Source: Aquatica leii
Taxonomy: Eukaryota; Arthropoda; Insecta; Coleoptera; Lampyridae
Direction: 5' to 3'
Length of the DNA: 64,000 bases
Assembly: GCA_035610365.1 (NCBI GenBank)
Contig: CM069436.1
Coordinates: forward strand, 35,967,117-36,031,116
The stretch's first letter is position 1, and the number at the start of each line of letters is the position of its first letter. The position numbers and the translations under genes are program-made. Under the pieces are notes generated by a model. That model was given only the letters and a program-made list of their open reading frames with translations, had not been told where the DNA came from and did not search any database. Below, one piece after another: positions 45,315 to 57,124 of the stretch.

Positions 45315-45430
45315 CGTGGAACTAGTTTGCGGATATTCAAAATCAGGAGGTTCTGGATTGGTGGGTGATGACGGTACTCCTGTGGCAAAGATGCCCATTA
45401 TATCCTGTTGTGGAGACGTTCGTGGAGGCT
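45315..45430 (-). CDS. Host gene exon A: juxtamembrane Pro/Ser-rich segment
   Basis: 116 bases between a minus-strand acceptor (ATATTTTGTTACAG, exon begins at 45430) and donor (CCACG then GTAATTATTG, exon ends at 45315). Only one frame is open. It takes one base from the previous exon and ends in phase 0, matching exon B. The 38 full codons start PPRTSPQQDIMGIFATG and end EYPQTSST, rich in Pro, Ser and Thr, as expected for the extracellular stalk before the transmembrane helix that opens exon B. No domain is recognisable in so short a piece. It has no likeness to the surrounding transposable elements. Confidence 0.78.
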
Positions 45431-45849
45431 CTGTAACAAAATATTAGAATTGTAAATTTTTTTGAACGAAAACAAAGTAATATCTTTATACAATAATAAA
45501 ATTTTCAAATTGTAATTGTAAACGCATTTTGTTATTGAAACAAGTTGAAAGTGAGTTAACGTTTTTTATCAATTATGTACTTAAACATACGCATTTATGC
45601 TTTTAGAGAGTAAACTTGTATAAATGGATTTGTGTTTATAGTTTGCATGAATACAGTTTCCAATATCTGATTTATTCAAATATGTGTAGATACATACATA
45701 TGTTTGTTAGACACATAAAAAACTAATAACAAAAAAATTAAATAAACAAGATAAAAACTGAAAACATACAAATTTAATAAAAATAGTATCGTAAGCTTTG
45801 CTGCAAGGAGTAATTAAATTTTTGAAAAAAAAACAGACCAGTATGCATC

Positions 45850-46005
45850 AACACAAAGCTGTTTAAAATTGTAATAGCTAGTAATAAATGTATAGTTTAA
45901 ATGTAGAACTATTTTATTTTATAATGATAATTGACAATATTACAGTTTTTTATAAATACTTGAATAATGATATTAAATTAATATAACTTTTAAAATGGTC
46001 TCCTT
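45850..46005 (-). repeat. BEL-2 3' LTR remnant
   Basis: Similar in order to 57125-57295: TGTTTAAAATTGTAATAG, ATAATTGACAATATTA, TACTTGAATAATGATATTAA. Small insertions and deletions separate the two copies. Confidence 0.65.
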
Positions 46006-46079
46006 TTTAAAGGAGACAAAAACAAGAATACATTTGATTTTAGCTATTGATTAAATACCGTCTTTGCTTGGAAAAAATT

Positions 46080-47513
46080 TGATTATTCGTCCGATTGGCC
46101 ATTTACAGAGGTGTTGAACGTTATGTCTAATTAGAACTAAAGTACCGATTGCAACTTTGCTGGGAACGCTAATCTATTTATAGTGTTGATGAAGTTGAGA
46201 TATATAATTTTTGTGAATTGTTTTCAAAATAGTTAATAAAGTTTTTAAACATGTAGTCTTAAAAGTAGGTTAATTTTTTCATTTGTTAAGTTAACGCCTG
46301 GAACTGTCGTTAAAATACGGTCTATCAAAAATTGTAAAGGGGTGATAAGCGATAAGTTGTTTCGATTGTTTGACATTGAATATAAAAATCTACAGTTTAG
46401 CATTCCTTCAATTTGTATAACAAGAGAATTAAATTTTTCATATGTAAAATCTTGATTTATCAATACTCTTATTAAATGGTGTTTACTACTTTTTACAGCA
46501 ATTTCCCATAAACCACCGTGGTATGGAGTTGGAATAATACATTTCTACTTTATATTTAATCGATTAGTAAAATCAACAACATAATTTTCATTTTTTTTTA
46601 AATTAACCAAGCTTTTTTAACTTGTTAATAGCACCAAGAAATATAGTGCTACTATCAGAGTAAAATTTAGATGAAATACCTCGTCTAGATATACATAAAT
46701 CTCTTTAGACAAGCCAAAAAAAATTTCTGTAATTAAATCAGTTACAAGTTTTCTGTGATTTTTTTTACTTTTATGCAAAAGCAAACAAAAACCGCTACAT
46801 AGCATTTAATCAATTTTGCACCTTTTTCTTATTGTTTAAAATTAAAAAAAGGGTTAAATAATCGATGTCTGATATTTTAAATGGTAAATTAATAATGTTG
46901 GATTAAATTTAAAACATATACACATTCTCATAGTTTTTTTAGCTATTTTAACACCATTCGTAGGCTAATAATGGTGTCAAGTAGATGCTAGTAGTAATTG
47001 AGAACCTGAATGTAACTATTGTTTCTGTTTATATTTAAACAATTATTTAGTAAAACTGTGGTTTGCAGATAATAAAACTGAATGTTTTATGTTGTAAGAC
47101 AAGTAAGTGTTACTTAATCTTCCTCCTACTCTAATATTTTTTTTATCATCTAAAAACGACCATAATGAAAAAAGTTTGTTTTTTCATATAAAGATTTATT
47201 TTTTTTAAAGCCTTTAATTTTTCTGAAAACGATTCTTTTTAGAATAATTTATTCAAAATATCATTAACTTATTAATTCTTTGTCTTTTTTATGTATAGAA
47301 TTGTGTATAAAACGAACAATGAATGACGTTACACATTTTAATGTGATCAAATTTGAATATCTAGAAAATAAATTTAAACATTTAATACACGTATTTATTG
47401 TAATTATCGTCTTTTTTAATTCTGGTAAATTCGATGGTGAAATAGAAAATTGACTAACTGGCTAATTAGAAATGGAAAATTGTAAAAATGTAGAATCATG
47501 CCACCAAATTTTC
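46080..47513 (-). pseudogene. BEL-2 integrase and C-terminal pol (downstream of piggyBac D)
   Basis: Read on the minus strand from the piggyBac D junction: WWHDSTFLQF...PVSQF and NLPELKK near 47500-47420 match the BEL segment 'W.GP.WL.....WP' / 'LPE.K'. The integrase core near 46690-46610 reads RRGISSKFYSDSSTIFLGA, where the usual 'SDNGTNF' is changed. IPTPYHGGLWEIAVKS near 46530-46490 and TPLQFLIDRILTTVPGVN near 46345-46295 complete the conserved integrase C-terminal blocks. A 72-codon open stretch (46463-46245) is part of this. Many stops. Confidence 0.82.
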
Positions 47514-47535
47514 TTAATAACCTTCCTCTTACCGT

Positions 47536-47557
47536 GTGGGGTACAAATGCACCCCAC
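47536..47557. repeat. piggyBac D left hairpin palindrome
   Basis: GTGGGGT and ACCCCAC arms around ACAAATGC, immediately inside the left terminal repeat. Confidence 0.82.
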
Positions 47558-47703
47558 GTTCAATATTGCTTGTCGTGTTTGCGTAATAAATTTTTTTGGC
47601 GGGTTTTATGTTATGACATTGTTAATTCATCTTAGTTGATTATGTTTCTATAAATATTTCTAGTTTTACTAATTTTAGATACACTTTACAGCTAATAAGT
47701 ATT

Positions 47704-47726
47704 GTGGGGTGCACATGTACCCCACA
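47704..47726. promoter_or_regulatory. piggyBac D internal hairpin just before transposase ATG
   Basis: TGTGGGGT, spacer GCACATGT, ACCCCACA, followed by CGGTAG, i.e. an inverted copy of the left terminal repeat. It ends 12 bases before the ATG at 47738, so a bound transposase could block its own gene (inference). Confidence 0.72.
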
Positions 47727-47737
47727 CGGTAGTTTTA

Positions 47738-49212
47738 ATGTCTCAAAATTTTGCAAGTTCTGCGTCATCAAATCTACATGCGGAAAGCAAAAATTTGCGA
47801 GTTAAGACTAGTTTGAGCTCAGTTGCGTCACTAGTTAGAAGTATGTGGACTCAAAAGCGGGATATGTTGATAAAAGTGGGCGATCCTAACAATATCACAG
47901 ATGATAAACTACAAATGTTTTAATATAACAACGATGATGTAAATATTGATAAAGAATTGGAAAATGTAAATGCAGTTGAGGAATTTAGTGATGACAAAGC
48001 TGAAATAATACCCGAAATTGACGACCTTTTGGACATCAAAGTAGAAAATGCCACGAGCGTAAGTTTGACTGGAACTAATTTAGTTTATCAGAACAAGAAT
48101 GGGGCAGTATGGAATAAGTTTCTTGTCAAGAAACAATCTCGCAGAAGAGTAATAAATGTGATAAGAACACCGCTAGGATTAACCCAGTATGGTTCACAAT
48201 TTACAATGGAAACAAAAGCATTTCGATTATTTTTTTTCGACGAAATTATCGATATCATAGTTATAGAGACAAATAAGAAAGCTGAACAGTTCACAAAGCT
48301 GTGGAACGATAAAAAACCTTCAAAAATTTGGTTTTGAAAGGCCACAAAATACATTTCAAGAGCTCTACAAGCTTTACACGAACCCGTAGAAATGTTGTGG
48401 GGTACAGATACAGCATATGTTCATCCTTTATTTGGTTTGACGACTTTACAACAAAGGATGAAAGAAAAAAAATGATAAACTCGCCACAATCAGATTCATA
48501 TTTAAATTGTATGTAAAGTGCTGTAAGAGAGCTTACAAACCTGGAGAACATCTAACTGTTGATAAACAATTAGGCAGGTTTTTAGGTCGTTGTTCGTTTC
48601 GGGTTTATATGAAAAATAAACCCGATAAATGCGGAATTAAAACATGAGCCCTTGCAGATGCTGTAGACGCATATACTGTCAATATGCAGGTCTATTTAGG
48701 AAAACTGGCAACAAACCTGAGAAAAAACAAGGCGAAAAAGTTGTCCTTGATCTAGTAGAACACTTACAGCCTGGACATGGGATAACAACAGATAATTTTT
48801 TTACAAACTTATCACTGGCTCAGAAACTTTGACAAAAAAATTAAGCCTTTGTAATACCCTCAGATCAAATAAAGCTTATATTCTAAACAAATTTTTCCAA
48901 AAACGGTGTAAACCAATACATTTAAGCATGTTTGGAGTTCTTGAACTTTACACGCTGGTATCATTTGTCCGAGATAAAAATAAAGCAGTTATTCTTTTGT
49001 CCACTGAGCATTGTGATGATTCGGTAACTGGAGAAGAGTCAAAAAACAAACCGGATATTATCCTACATTATAATAATACGAAAGGAGCTGTAGGTACCAC
49101 CGACAAAATGGCAAAGCAATACTCTGCTATAAGAATTTCTAATAGATGGCCGATGGTTATTTTTGGACATTTTTTAGATATTGGTGCCATAAATGCGTTT
49201 CTAATGTGGTAG
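47738..49212 (+). pseudogene. piggyBac D transposase, degenerate
   Basis: ATG at 47738 (MSQNFASSASSNLHAESKN). An in-frame TAA at 47921-47923 is followed by the same frame from 47957: an acidic stretch (EEFSDDKAEIIPEIDDLLDI), then TKAFRLFFFDEIIDIIVIETN near 48210-48270. After 48337 frames shift: LTVDKQLGRFLGRCSFRVYM near 48553-48612 (first catalytic Asp 48561-48563), YMKNKPDKCGIK, GHGITTDNFFTNLSLAQKL near 48776-48830 (second Asp 48791-48793) and KGAVGTTDKMAKQYSAI near 49083-49132 (third Asp 49102-49104; Gly-Thr-Thr precedes it instead of Gly-Val). RWPMVIFGHFLDIGAINAFL ends the DDE domain. All three Asp residues remain. Confidence 0.88.
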
Positions 49213-49379
49213 ATAAAGTATCCATCAAAAACGGGGGAGGCTGATGATCGAAGAAAATTTCTTTTGTTGCTAGGCAGAGGTTTTCTACCATAATCTGCTT
49301 GAATTTTACCTTTAAACCTTCGCAATGTCATTTAAAACAGTCGTATAAATTTCTGTTTTGATAGTATGCAAAATAAGAC

Positions 49380-49396
49380 GGGTACCTTTGTACCCC
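49380..49396. repeat. piggyBac D right hairpin palindrome
   Basis: GGGTAC, spacer CTTT, GTACCCC, followed by ACGCGG. It lies 43 bases inside the right end. Confidence 0.8.
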
Positions 49397-49443
49397 ACGC
49401 GGTTGATTAAAGCTAAAAAATGACGCGGTAGGAGGAAGGTTAA

Positions 49444-50345
49444 TTAATTTGTCTCGCATAATACTTTTAAATGTTAAATCAGCAGCGTTATTCTTTGTAC
49501 TTACATAATTCAAATTATGAATACTTGTAATTGATTGAATCAAACATAATTCAAGTTTAGAAATTGCGATGGTTTTTAATGGAGATACCTTTGTATTATT
49601 CCAAAGTAAATTTGCACTGTAATTATTATCATCTTGGCTAGGTATATATTTATATATATAAGTTGCATATGCGTCTTTTGATGCATCGCAAAAGCAATGA
49701 ATACCAACAAGTACATGTTTTTCTGAAATTGAATTTCTATGTATAGAGAGTTTGTTTACAATATAAAGACTATTTTTAAATTCAATTTTATCTTTTTTCT
49801 TATCTGATGAAAGTGGAGAATCCCGCGATATACAAAGCGAACAATTTCTTTAAATTATAATTGAAACAATAATTGACATAAAGTTGAATAATCGTAGATA
49901 AGATGTTTCGTTTGGTAACAATAGAATCTTTTGAATTACTTTATATTGTTTTATTTTGTAATTTAATTTATGTTTTACTTAACCATTGGATTTTTAACGT
50001 TTTACAACTACTTTGTTCAGCTAACTCTAATATTGAATTGGAAATACCATGTTGTTTAAAATAATCTGTTAAATTAATTGGTTAAATTAAATCTTTTAAT
50101 AGCATTATCTTTAGAATCTCCTAATAATTCTGGAGGGTGTATTAAAAGAATTTTGCAACAAATCAACCATCTTCTAATCTTGTAGTATGTTTGATAAATA
50201 ATGACTCACATTCTATATTTTCTTGAAACATGAATTTATTTTTACTTTTGATCTCTTCTAATTACCAAAATTTTTTTAATTGATCATCTTCCAGAATATG
50301 TATTTTAGTTAAATTACAAATCGATTTATTAGTAGTTGACAAATT
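49444..50345 (-). pseudogene. BEL-2 RT/RNase H region (upstream of piggyBac D)
   Basis: Minus-strand frames: FMFQENIECESLFIKHTTRL near 50240-50180 matches the BEL segment before RT. HCFCDASKDAYATYIYKYIP near 49700-49645 and KVSPLKTIAISKLELCL near 49595-49545 match the BEL RNase H block 'FCDAS..AY....Y' / 'VAP.K..TIPRLEL'. YVSTKNNAADL then LINL runs into the piggyBac D junction at 49443 and continues at 47513. The catalytic RT palm is not seen. Confidence 0.8.
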
Positions 50346-50464
50346 GTAAAATTGAGAATTCTGCAATAATGGTAAATTGTTTCCTAAATAGATCAAAATA
50401 TTTGCTTCAAGCAATAAAACTACTTCTCTTGGACAGTCAAAACTTGGATTTGATAATTAGTAGT

Positions 50465-51620
50465 TTGTTTGCACTACAAGTGGCGGTAGCCAACTTTTTT
50501 AATCTAGGTGGGAAAATAAAAAAGAAACTTACCTACGCATTGTGCATTACGTTTGTCTTTAATTAACTCTGATAATATGTACTAATTAATTGAGTATATA
50601 AATAATAAAAAAATTACTGCCATAATCGAGTTTGCTAAATGATTATTTGTTGTGGCTACGACGCTTGTAAACAAACAAATTCAATATAAAATTCTTTATG
50701 ATAAATCTACTTTGTAACTGGTATTTTTCTAAAATCGAAGGAAGTGCTAATGCAGTTCGAGCTTCGTTACTGGCAGAAAAGTCAAATATTTTACAAAATG
50801 GTGCAATTCACAAGATAAGAAAATTAATGAAACTGTGCTTTTGGCAAATTTTAACGACAGGGCAACGAATCGAAGGTCTCCAATTAGCTTGTGGAGTAAA
50901 TTTTCGATATTAAAATTAAGGCTTTATGATAATAAAAATTTTGACATTTTAAAATTAAAGCAAGTGTACGTATTTATATGAGATTTCAATTTTGTTAAAT
51001 GTATTCTACCATATTATAAGTCGTCATCTTACTTCTCATGAGCAAAATGACGGGTATATTTCTAAAAAGGCTAAAATTTTGACCAAGGAAGAGATAACGA
51101 AGTTTCTGTGTGATGCTCCGGACCACGCATTTATAATTTCAATTACGAAGACGTTGAAATTAAATCTGACACAGGGATTGTTAAGATCTGCAATTCAAGA
51201 GCAAAATACCATTTATGGTAAGTGGTTGCAATGAAACGGTTAATTCGTACTTGAAAAATACATGCAGTTGCGTCTTACTAATACTAAAGAAGATAAATTC
51301 TTTTTGCGTTATGGTAATGGTAACTTTGGATCACTGCAAAGACTACACGTGTCACAGCTTTAAGAGAACCTCCACTACTCTTTTAGGTCACAGCGGGTCG
51401 AACGTCCTTTTTTGAAATGTACGGAAGGTGGAAATCCAACATCGTTGTAAAAGAGTTTGTTGGAGATTCACCTAAATTCCACGCGGCTAACAGGATTTCT
51501 TACAGTGGAACCGTTGAAAATTGCAGTAATAGTACCACTAACGAAAATGCAATTGATACAGTTAATAACGTGATTTCTGTTACAAACAAGGAAGCAAATA
51601 ATGTTACACAATTTGTATAA
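50465..51620 (+). pseudogene. Crypton relic 1 (tyrosine recombinase)
   Basis: Insect Crypton-like tyrosine recombinase relic, nested in BEL-2. It shares its whole 5' part with 59762-60880: TTTGCACTACAAGTGGCGG, ACTTACCTACGC and TTGTGCATTAC. Coding traces: NETVLLANFNDRATN and PISLWSKFSILKL near 50830-50910, a short intron-like GTGTACG...ATTATAAG at about 50965-51020, TKFLCDAPDH near 51092-51125, FFLRYGNGN near 51300, then HSFKRTSTTLLGHSGSN near 51356-51405 and GRWKSNIVVKEFVGDS near 51424-51470. The HxxR Arg is Lys and the catalytic Tyr position is Phe (VVKEFV), so the enzyme is dead. The CRRDEL Arg block is deleted. Confidence 0.75.
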
Positions 51621-51629
51621 ATACCCTCA

Positions 51630-52080
51630 ATTAACATTTAAGAATGTTCCAATTTTAGGATTAAAATTAATAACACTAAATAAATGCGTCCTCTATTTAG
51701 GTATACATGACAAGTGTACATACGCGAAAAGAGCCCCCTCTCTCCTTTACGGTAAATCATTTTTTCATTCTTTGGATAACATCTGTTTATGTATCCAAGT
51801 AAAGGTTTTACTTTCTATTACTGTCGTGTTTTTGTCAAAGTAACATTATTTGGTATGTTCCAATGAAATGGCAAGATCAAATATCATTAGTTATAATAAG
51901 AACAAATAAATAAACAAAGAATAACAGTCTTATAATTAGTGACATTATAAGAAATAGCAATTTTACATTGTTTATTTATTTGCGAAATTTTTTGGTTAAT
52001 GCCTATAATGGATATATTAATATTTGATAATTGTATATTTAAATGGGTAGCGAGTTATGTTATGGTCCTGGTAAGAAACA
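51630..52080. other. No gene recognised between Crypton 1 and LINE-3
   Basis: AT-rich sequence inside BEL-2. The open stretch 51601-51843 has no recognised motif. Confidence 0.4.
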
Positions 52081-55000
52081 GGCTACTACAAACATTGGCA
52101 ATCCTGCCCTACATCAGCTACTGTTTCTTTATAGTGGCAGAATAATGATGCTACTACAATTGAGATCAACTCATAGAACAATAAACGTAAAATAGGTTTA
52201 TGCTCCAACATGAAATAGTTTGGAAGAAGAGCTAAAACGTTTCTATGACAAACTAGGAGTAACCACAAAACAAGTAAAAAAAAGTGAAATAACTGTCATT
52301 ATGGGTGATTTCAATTGTAAACTTAGGAACAATAGTCGGACAATATGGTTATATTCAAAAGAATGATCGAGGTAACAGACTCTCTCAATTTTGTGCTGAG
52401 AATAATCTCATCGTTAGAAATACATTTTTCTCATTCAGAAGATTATATACGTGGAAGTTACCTGGGGAAATAACCAGAAACCAGATAGATTTTATTCTTG
52501 TTAAAAAGAACATGATCAAATTTGTGAAAGCGGTAAAAACATACCCTGGAGCGGATGTAGGTTCAAACTATAATTCTGTACAAAAGTAATTCCAAATGCA
52601 CAGATTTAAAAAGACCATTAGACAATAAATAACAAATTCCACCGATATAAAGAAACTAAAAGATCCTAAAATAAAAACGTAGCTAGACAATTATTTAGAT
52701 GAGAAATTTAAGAAGCAAACGGAGACAATGAACGAAAACATCAAATCACAATGGACAACGATAAAACATGAATAAAAAATTATACAGAAAAAATAGCTAG
52801 GTAGAACAGAGACAAGAAAGAAACAGAAGTGGATGACAAAAGAAATTTTGAATCTAATAGATGAGAGACGCGTACATAAATCAAAATATGACGAACTGAA
52901 TAGCACAAGGAATTTGGGTAAATGAGAAATTTCAAAAAACAGAATACCTACAAGAAAAACACAACACTTTTAACATACACGAGAAAGAACTAGCGGGAAA
53001 AACGAAGAAACAACAAAAAACAATTATGAAAATAATAAAATTATGTATAACGGTATATAAAACAACTTTTTAGCAAACACAGACTAGACGACGTACAGCG
53101 TAGAAAATGAAATTAAACCAAAGTTAACAAAAAGAGAAGTTAGGTATGCTATACAGCTACAAAAAGACGGAAAAGCTGTCGGACCAGATGAAATAATCGG
53201 CAAAATCCTCAAAACATGTTCGGAAGGAAGCTTATTTATTAAACATCTGGTAGCCTTATTTTAACAAGATTTATAAAACATGCAAAGAAAGCCGGCTAAC
53301 TTTCTGAAGCAGGGTGAGTAGGTGCACGTGCTATCTGCAAAATACATTTTTAAACGCCAACTGAACTAGCCACCTAAATTAAAAAGAAACATCACAAACG
53401 ACGGCGGTCTGTTCAGTAAAAAAACACAAAAGAAAAAAAAGTATTAAATAAAAGTTCGGTATATTTGGCTGGCGGGGTGGAGTTGCAATATTATAAAACA
53501 TACAAAAAAAATACTATATGCACGTGTTAGGTACTTTAGACACTATCACATAATTCCTAGTTGGCAATAATAAAAAAGAAAAAAACTTTATGATCGATAT
53601 TGTCAGCGTGATTGCGACAATTTATTGATTGAATTGATTTAAACTTATTCAAACGAAGAAAAAAATAGAAAAACAAAAAACAGGGTCTTCTCGGTTCCAA
53701 TAACTCACTATACTTATTACAGGGTAAGTTACCTTACATATTAAACCTTCGTATCTCTAACGCATATTCAGGGAGGAGAAAGACTTAACCTAACAAAAAA
53801 TCTTACAGGTAAAATAAATTACCAAGTTAATTAAGATATTCCCGGCCTAGATATTACTTTTAGCTACGCAGAAGGAGCTCCCTATACTAGCTTAAGAATA
53901 CGAGGATACATCCTGCTCTTAAAATAAAACGACACCTCGCTTATTCTTTACAGCGGAGATCTACTACTGATTTTTAAAACAACAGTGGTTATTATTTCGA
54001 CAGTTTCACAGTAAATTTGACTATGTCCATATTTAATAATTATAATATTAAGATGTCGTAGATAGCAGTAACGGGTATCGGATCAGTTCGCACGCTTAAG
54101 CCAGGTAATTTTTTGGTGAAGATGTGCACACAAAAAAAGGAAAAGATCAATACCTAGGGCATTAGCAAGACACGTCCATCTGGGTACTCTTAAGTAACAT
54201 CTTGGTTTGAATACAAGTAATTATATTGCTTTTCCAGAAACGGCCAACGAAACTTAACTAAAACTATAATTAAAAGTTATGTTTTTTTTTTTATCCTAAT
54301 TGTAATGATGGACAATCACAACTATAGCACTTTCACGTCGCAAATATACCTACTCTTCTGTTTCTTCATTTCATAATTCTAATCCTAATCTAAAGATAAC
54401 CCTGGAAATGCCTTACAAAAAACCCGCCAAAATATTAATACATTTTTAATGCTGTAATAGCGGCAACTAACACTTCATTCAAAAATACTGCTGGAAATTT
54501 TTAAAATGTTACAAACAGAACAAATCCCCCTCGACTGGCTTAAATAAACTTTCATCCCAATACCTAAGAAAGCAAGAACAGCAAAATGCGACAACCACCG
54601 CTTAATAAGCCTGATCTCACATGTTCTTAAAGTTTTCCTACAAATCATACACACTAGGATATATAGTAAGTGTAAAGACAATATAGATAGCACACAATTC
54701 GGGTTTCGAAAAGGTTTGGGTACAGGTGAAGATTCAATTTCTTTAAATGTTCTTATATAGCGCTGCAAAGATATGAACATAGATGTTTATGCATGCTTTG
54801 TAGATTATAATAAAACAATTGACAGCTTGAAGCATAATAAATTAATAGAAATCTTGAATTCAACTAGTACAGATAAAAAAGACCTTACCGACAATAAAAA
54901 TTTATATTGAAATCAGTCAGCGGAAGTTAAAATAGGTTAAGGTGTGCGATAGGGATGTATTCTCTCGCTATCTTGTTCAACCTATATTTAGACGCCCTAT

Positions 55001-55830
55001 TTAGGAAGACCATATATAAATCTACTGAAGGCATAGTCGTCAAAGAAAACCCCATAAACAACTTACGATGCGCGAATGACACGATTTTAATAGCTAGCAA
55101 CATAAAACATTTACAAAATCTGATTGATAGAGTCGTATTTTTTAGTGAGAATTTTGAAATTGCAATAAATACAAAGAAGGTTAAATGGATGTTAATAACA
55201 AAAAAAAAATACTATTACAATTAAAAATCTCAAATATTTGGATACCAATGTAAATAAAAAATGGAATCCAAGAAAAGAAATAAACTCGAAAATTGCACAG
55301 GCCCGCATGACATATATAAATATAAATAAGTTTTTCCATAATACAAGATTTAATCTGAAACTCCAAATGAGAACGATGAAAATCTATCTATTTTCTGTGC
55401 TTTTGTATGGATGTGAGGGTTGAATCTTTCATCCCTACTGCAAAAAAGGACTCGAGGCTTTTGAAATGTATATATATAAGCGTCTTCTATGTATTTCCTA
55501 GGTACAGAAAGTGATAAATACAGAAGCACTAGCAAGGACGAACAAAGATAAAACATTGTTAACACTATAAAAATTAGAAAAACTCAATACCTTAAACATA
55601 TCATGTGAGATCCAAAATACGAAACTCTACGTCTAATTATTGAAGGCAAGAGAAGAAGTAAACCATCTATCAAAAATAGACAAAATTTTTGACTAAAAGA
55701 CATGTGAAAGTGGTTTGGATATTCGTCAAGTGATGTTTTCCGAACAGCAATTTCTAAAGCTCGTTTAGATATATGGATCACCAACCTTCGTAAGGAGACG
55801 GTGCGGTAAGAAAAAGAAGATATTTAATTG
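52080..55830 (+). pseudogene. LINE-3, RTE-like non-LTR element with a 1.2 kb insert
   Basis: Endonuclease: VYAPT.NSLEEELKRFYDKL near 52195-52255, then MGDFNCKLRNNSR near 52300-52340, RGNRLSQFCAENNLIVRNT and YTWKLPG...NQIDFILVKK to 52510. RT starts KREVRYAIQLQKDGKAVGPDEI near 53130-53195, breaks near 53280, and resumes near 54480: IPLDWLK, FIPIPKKARTAKCDNHRLIS, QFGFRKGLGTGEDSISLNVL near 54690-54760 and YACFVDYNKTIDSLKHNKL near 54790-54845. The catalytic box reads LRCANDTILIA near 55063-55095, where the family has YADD. A C-terminal DIWITNLRKE lies near 55770. The element is inserted in BEL-2 between protease and RT. Confidence 0.85.
53285..54475. other. Unidentified 1.2 kb insert in LINE-3 RT
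   Basis: Splits the LINE-3 RT between the 'KAVGPDEI' and 'FIPIPKK' blocks. It is slightly less AT-rich than its surroundings. I found no coding motif or terminal repeat, so its nature is unknown. Confidence 0.55.
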
Positions 55831-55844
55831 ATTACAAAATTTGA

Positions 55845-56800
55845 TTGTTATTAAATTAAATTGAACACCACAATCTAATAAAACTCTAAATAAAAAAAGT
55901 TTTCCATTATTAGCTAAATCCTGGCACATAGTAGTTGATAATTAAACTTGATAAGAGTTATTCATACGTAACTTTGAATAAAAATCAGGATTAATACTAA
56001 TAGTATATAAATATTTTGTTGGATGACTGGTATATATTAGTTTTATTCTTAATAGGAGAATAAATTTTAGAAAACTTAGTTTCAATTGTACAATTTACCT
56101 TTTGTAATTGTTAAGCTATCTAGAGCTGACAAATGTTTTGATGCTTTATCTAAAAATTTTTTAAAATTAATGTAATTTACCTTTTGAATAATTTAAATAT
56201 TTTAAAATAATTTAGAATGACTGTTTAATAAAATTTGTCAAATCTGTCACATAATAAATTCCATGACCGTTGAAATGGGTTGTTAGTACTATATAATCCT
56301 TCTATAAAACGCAATGCATAACTTTTAAGTGATGCTTTTAAGAATCGAAATTTATGATTTTCATTTTAATTTTTGTTGCTAAAAATTGTAGAAATAAATA
56401 TACTTTAAAACATATACAATGTTGAAAATCACCTGAAAAAATTAGCAATTTAAATTTTGGTAATAAAATATTTATTGATGAAATGCTTTGTACGGAATTT
56501 CTTGTGTTTTCAACAACAGTTCTTAAGTAACTAGATAAACATTTTTGTGTAACAAAAAATATTTTTTGAAATTTTTCTCTAACTTTATAATGATTATTCA
56601 ATTGATCATCACTACATTCAGATTAAACTTTTTCAAGTTTATGTAGTAATCCTAAATTAATTTTATATCTAAATTCTACATCATTTAGACTAAGACATTT
56701 ATCTGATGTAGCCGTTTCAATAACATTAATGAAGATTTAGTTTCTGTTTAATTGTACTTCTATTTCTAAATAATTCTTTTAGCATTTGTTCCGACATTTT
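55845..56800 (-). pseudogene. BEL-2 Gag and protease remnant
   Basis: The minus-strand Gag begins at the ATG at 56800-56798 (MSEQMLKELFRNRSTIKQKL). After one frameshift it continues KCLSLNDVEFRYKINLGLLH, then the open stretch 56601-56338: NNHYKVREKFQKIFFVTQKC and LLPKFKLLIFSGDFQH, matching the BEL Gag block 'LPK..L..FSGD...W'. LDKASKHLSALDSL near 56165-56125 is the later Gag helix. FRVLLDCGVQFNLITIKFC near 55895-55845 fits the aspartic protease entry 'RALLDSGSQ..FI', with the active-site Ser changed to Cys. The frame ends where LINE-3 begins. Confidence 0.78.
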
Positions 56801-57124
56801 AAATGGAACTCTATAACACGAATAATTAACAGACTAGTTATAAAAACTGATTCATTAATTAACAGAAATAATTGTAATACAAATTGAATAAACACTTTCA
56901 AAGAATGTAATAGATAAATCAATTGTCGAATAATTCAAACTTACGGTAGTCTCGTCAAAAAATAGTAAGTAAGTAATAGTATAAAATAGTCTTACTGTGC
57001 TTTTTCAATTTTTAATTCTTTTTAACTATTTACACTAATTATTATTGCCTACCGCTTCTAAACTGCAAGGCGTTCTAAAATAATAGTTAATGGATTTTTG
57101 ATTGGAACGACTTTAAATGAATCT

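Larger units (their letters stand above)
47518..49439 (+). mobile_element. piggyBac D element inserted in BEL-2
   Basis: Left end CCTTCCTCTTACCG (from 47521) and right end CGGTAGGAGGAAGG (to 49439) are inverted repeats. TTAA follows directly on the right (49440-49443), and a TTAA lies 3 bases before the left repeat (47514-47517). It splits the BEL-2 pol frame. Hairpin palindromes GTGGGGT...ACCCCAC occur near both ends and before the gene. The transposase is degenerate. Confidence 0.9.
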
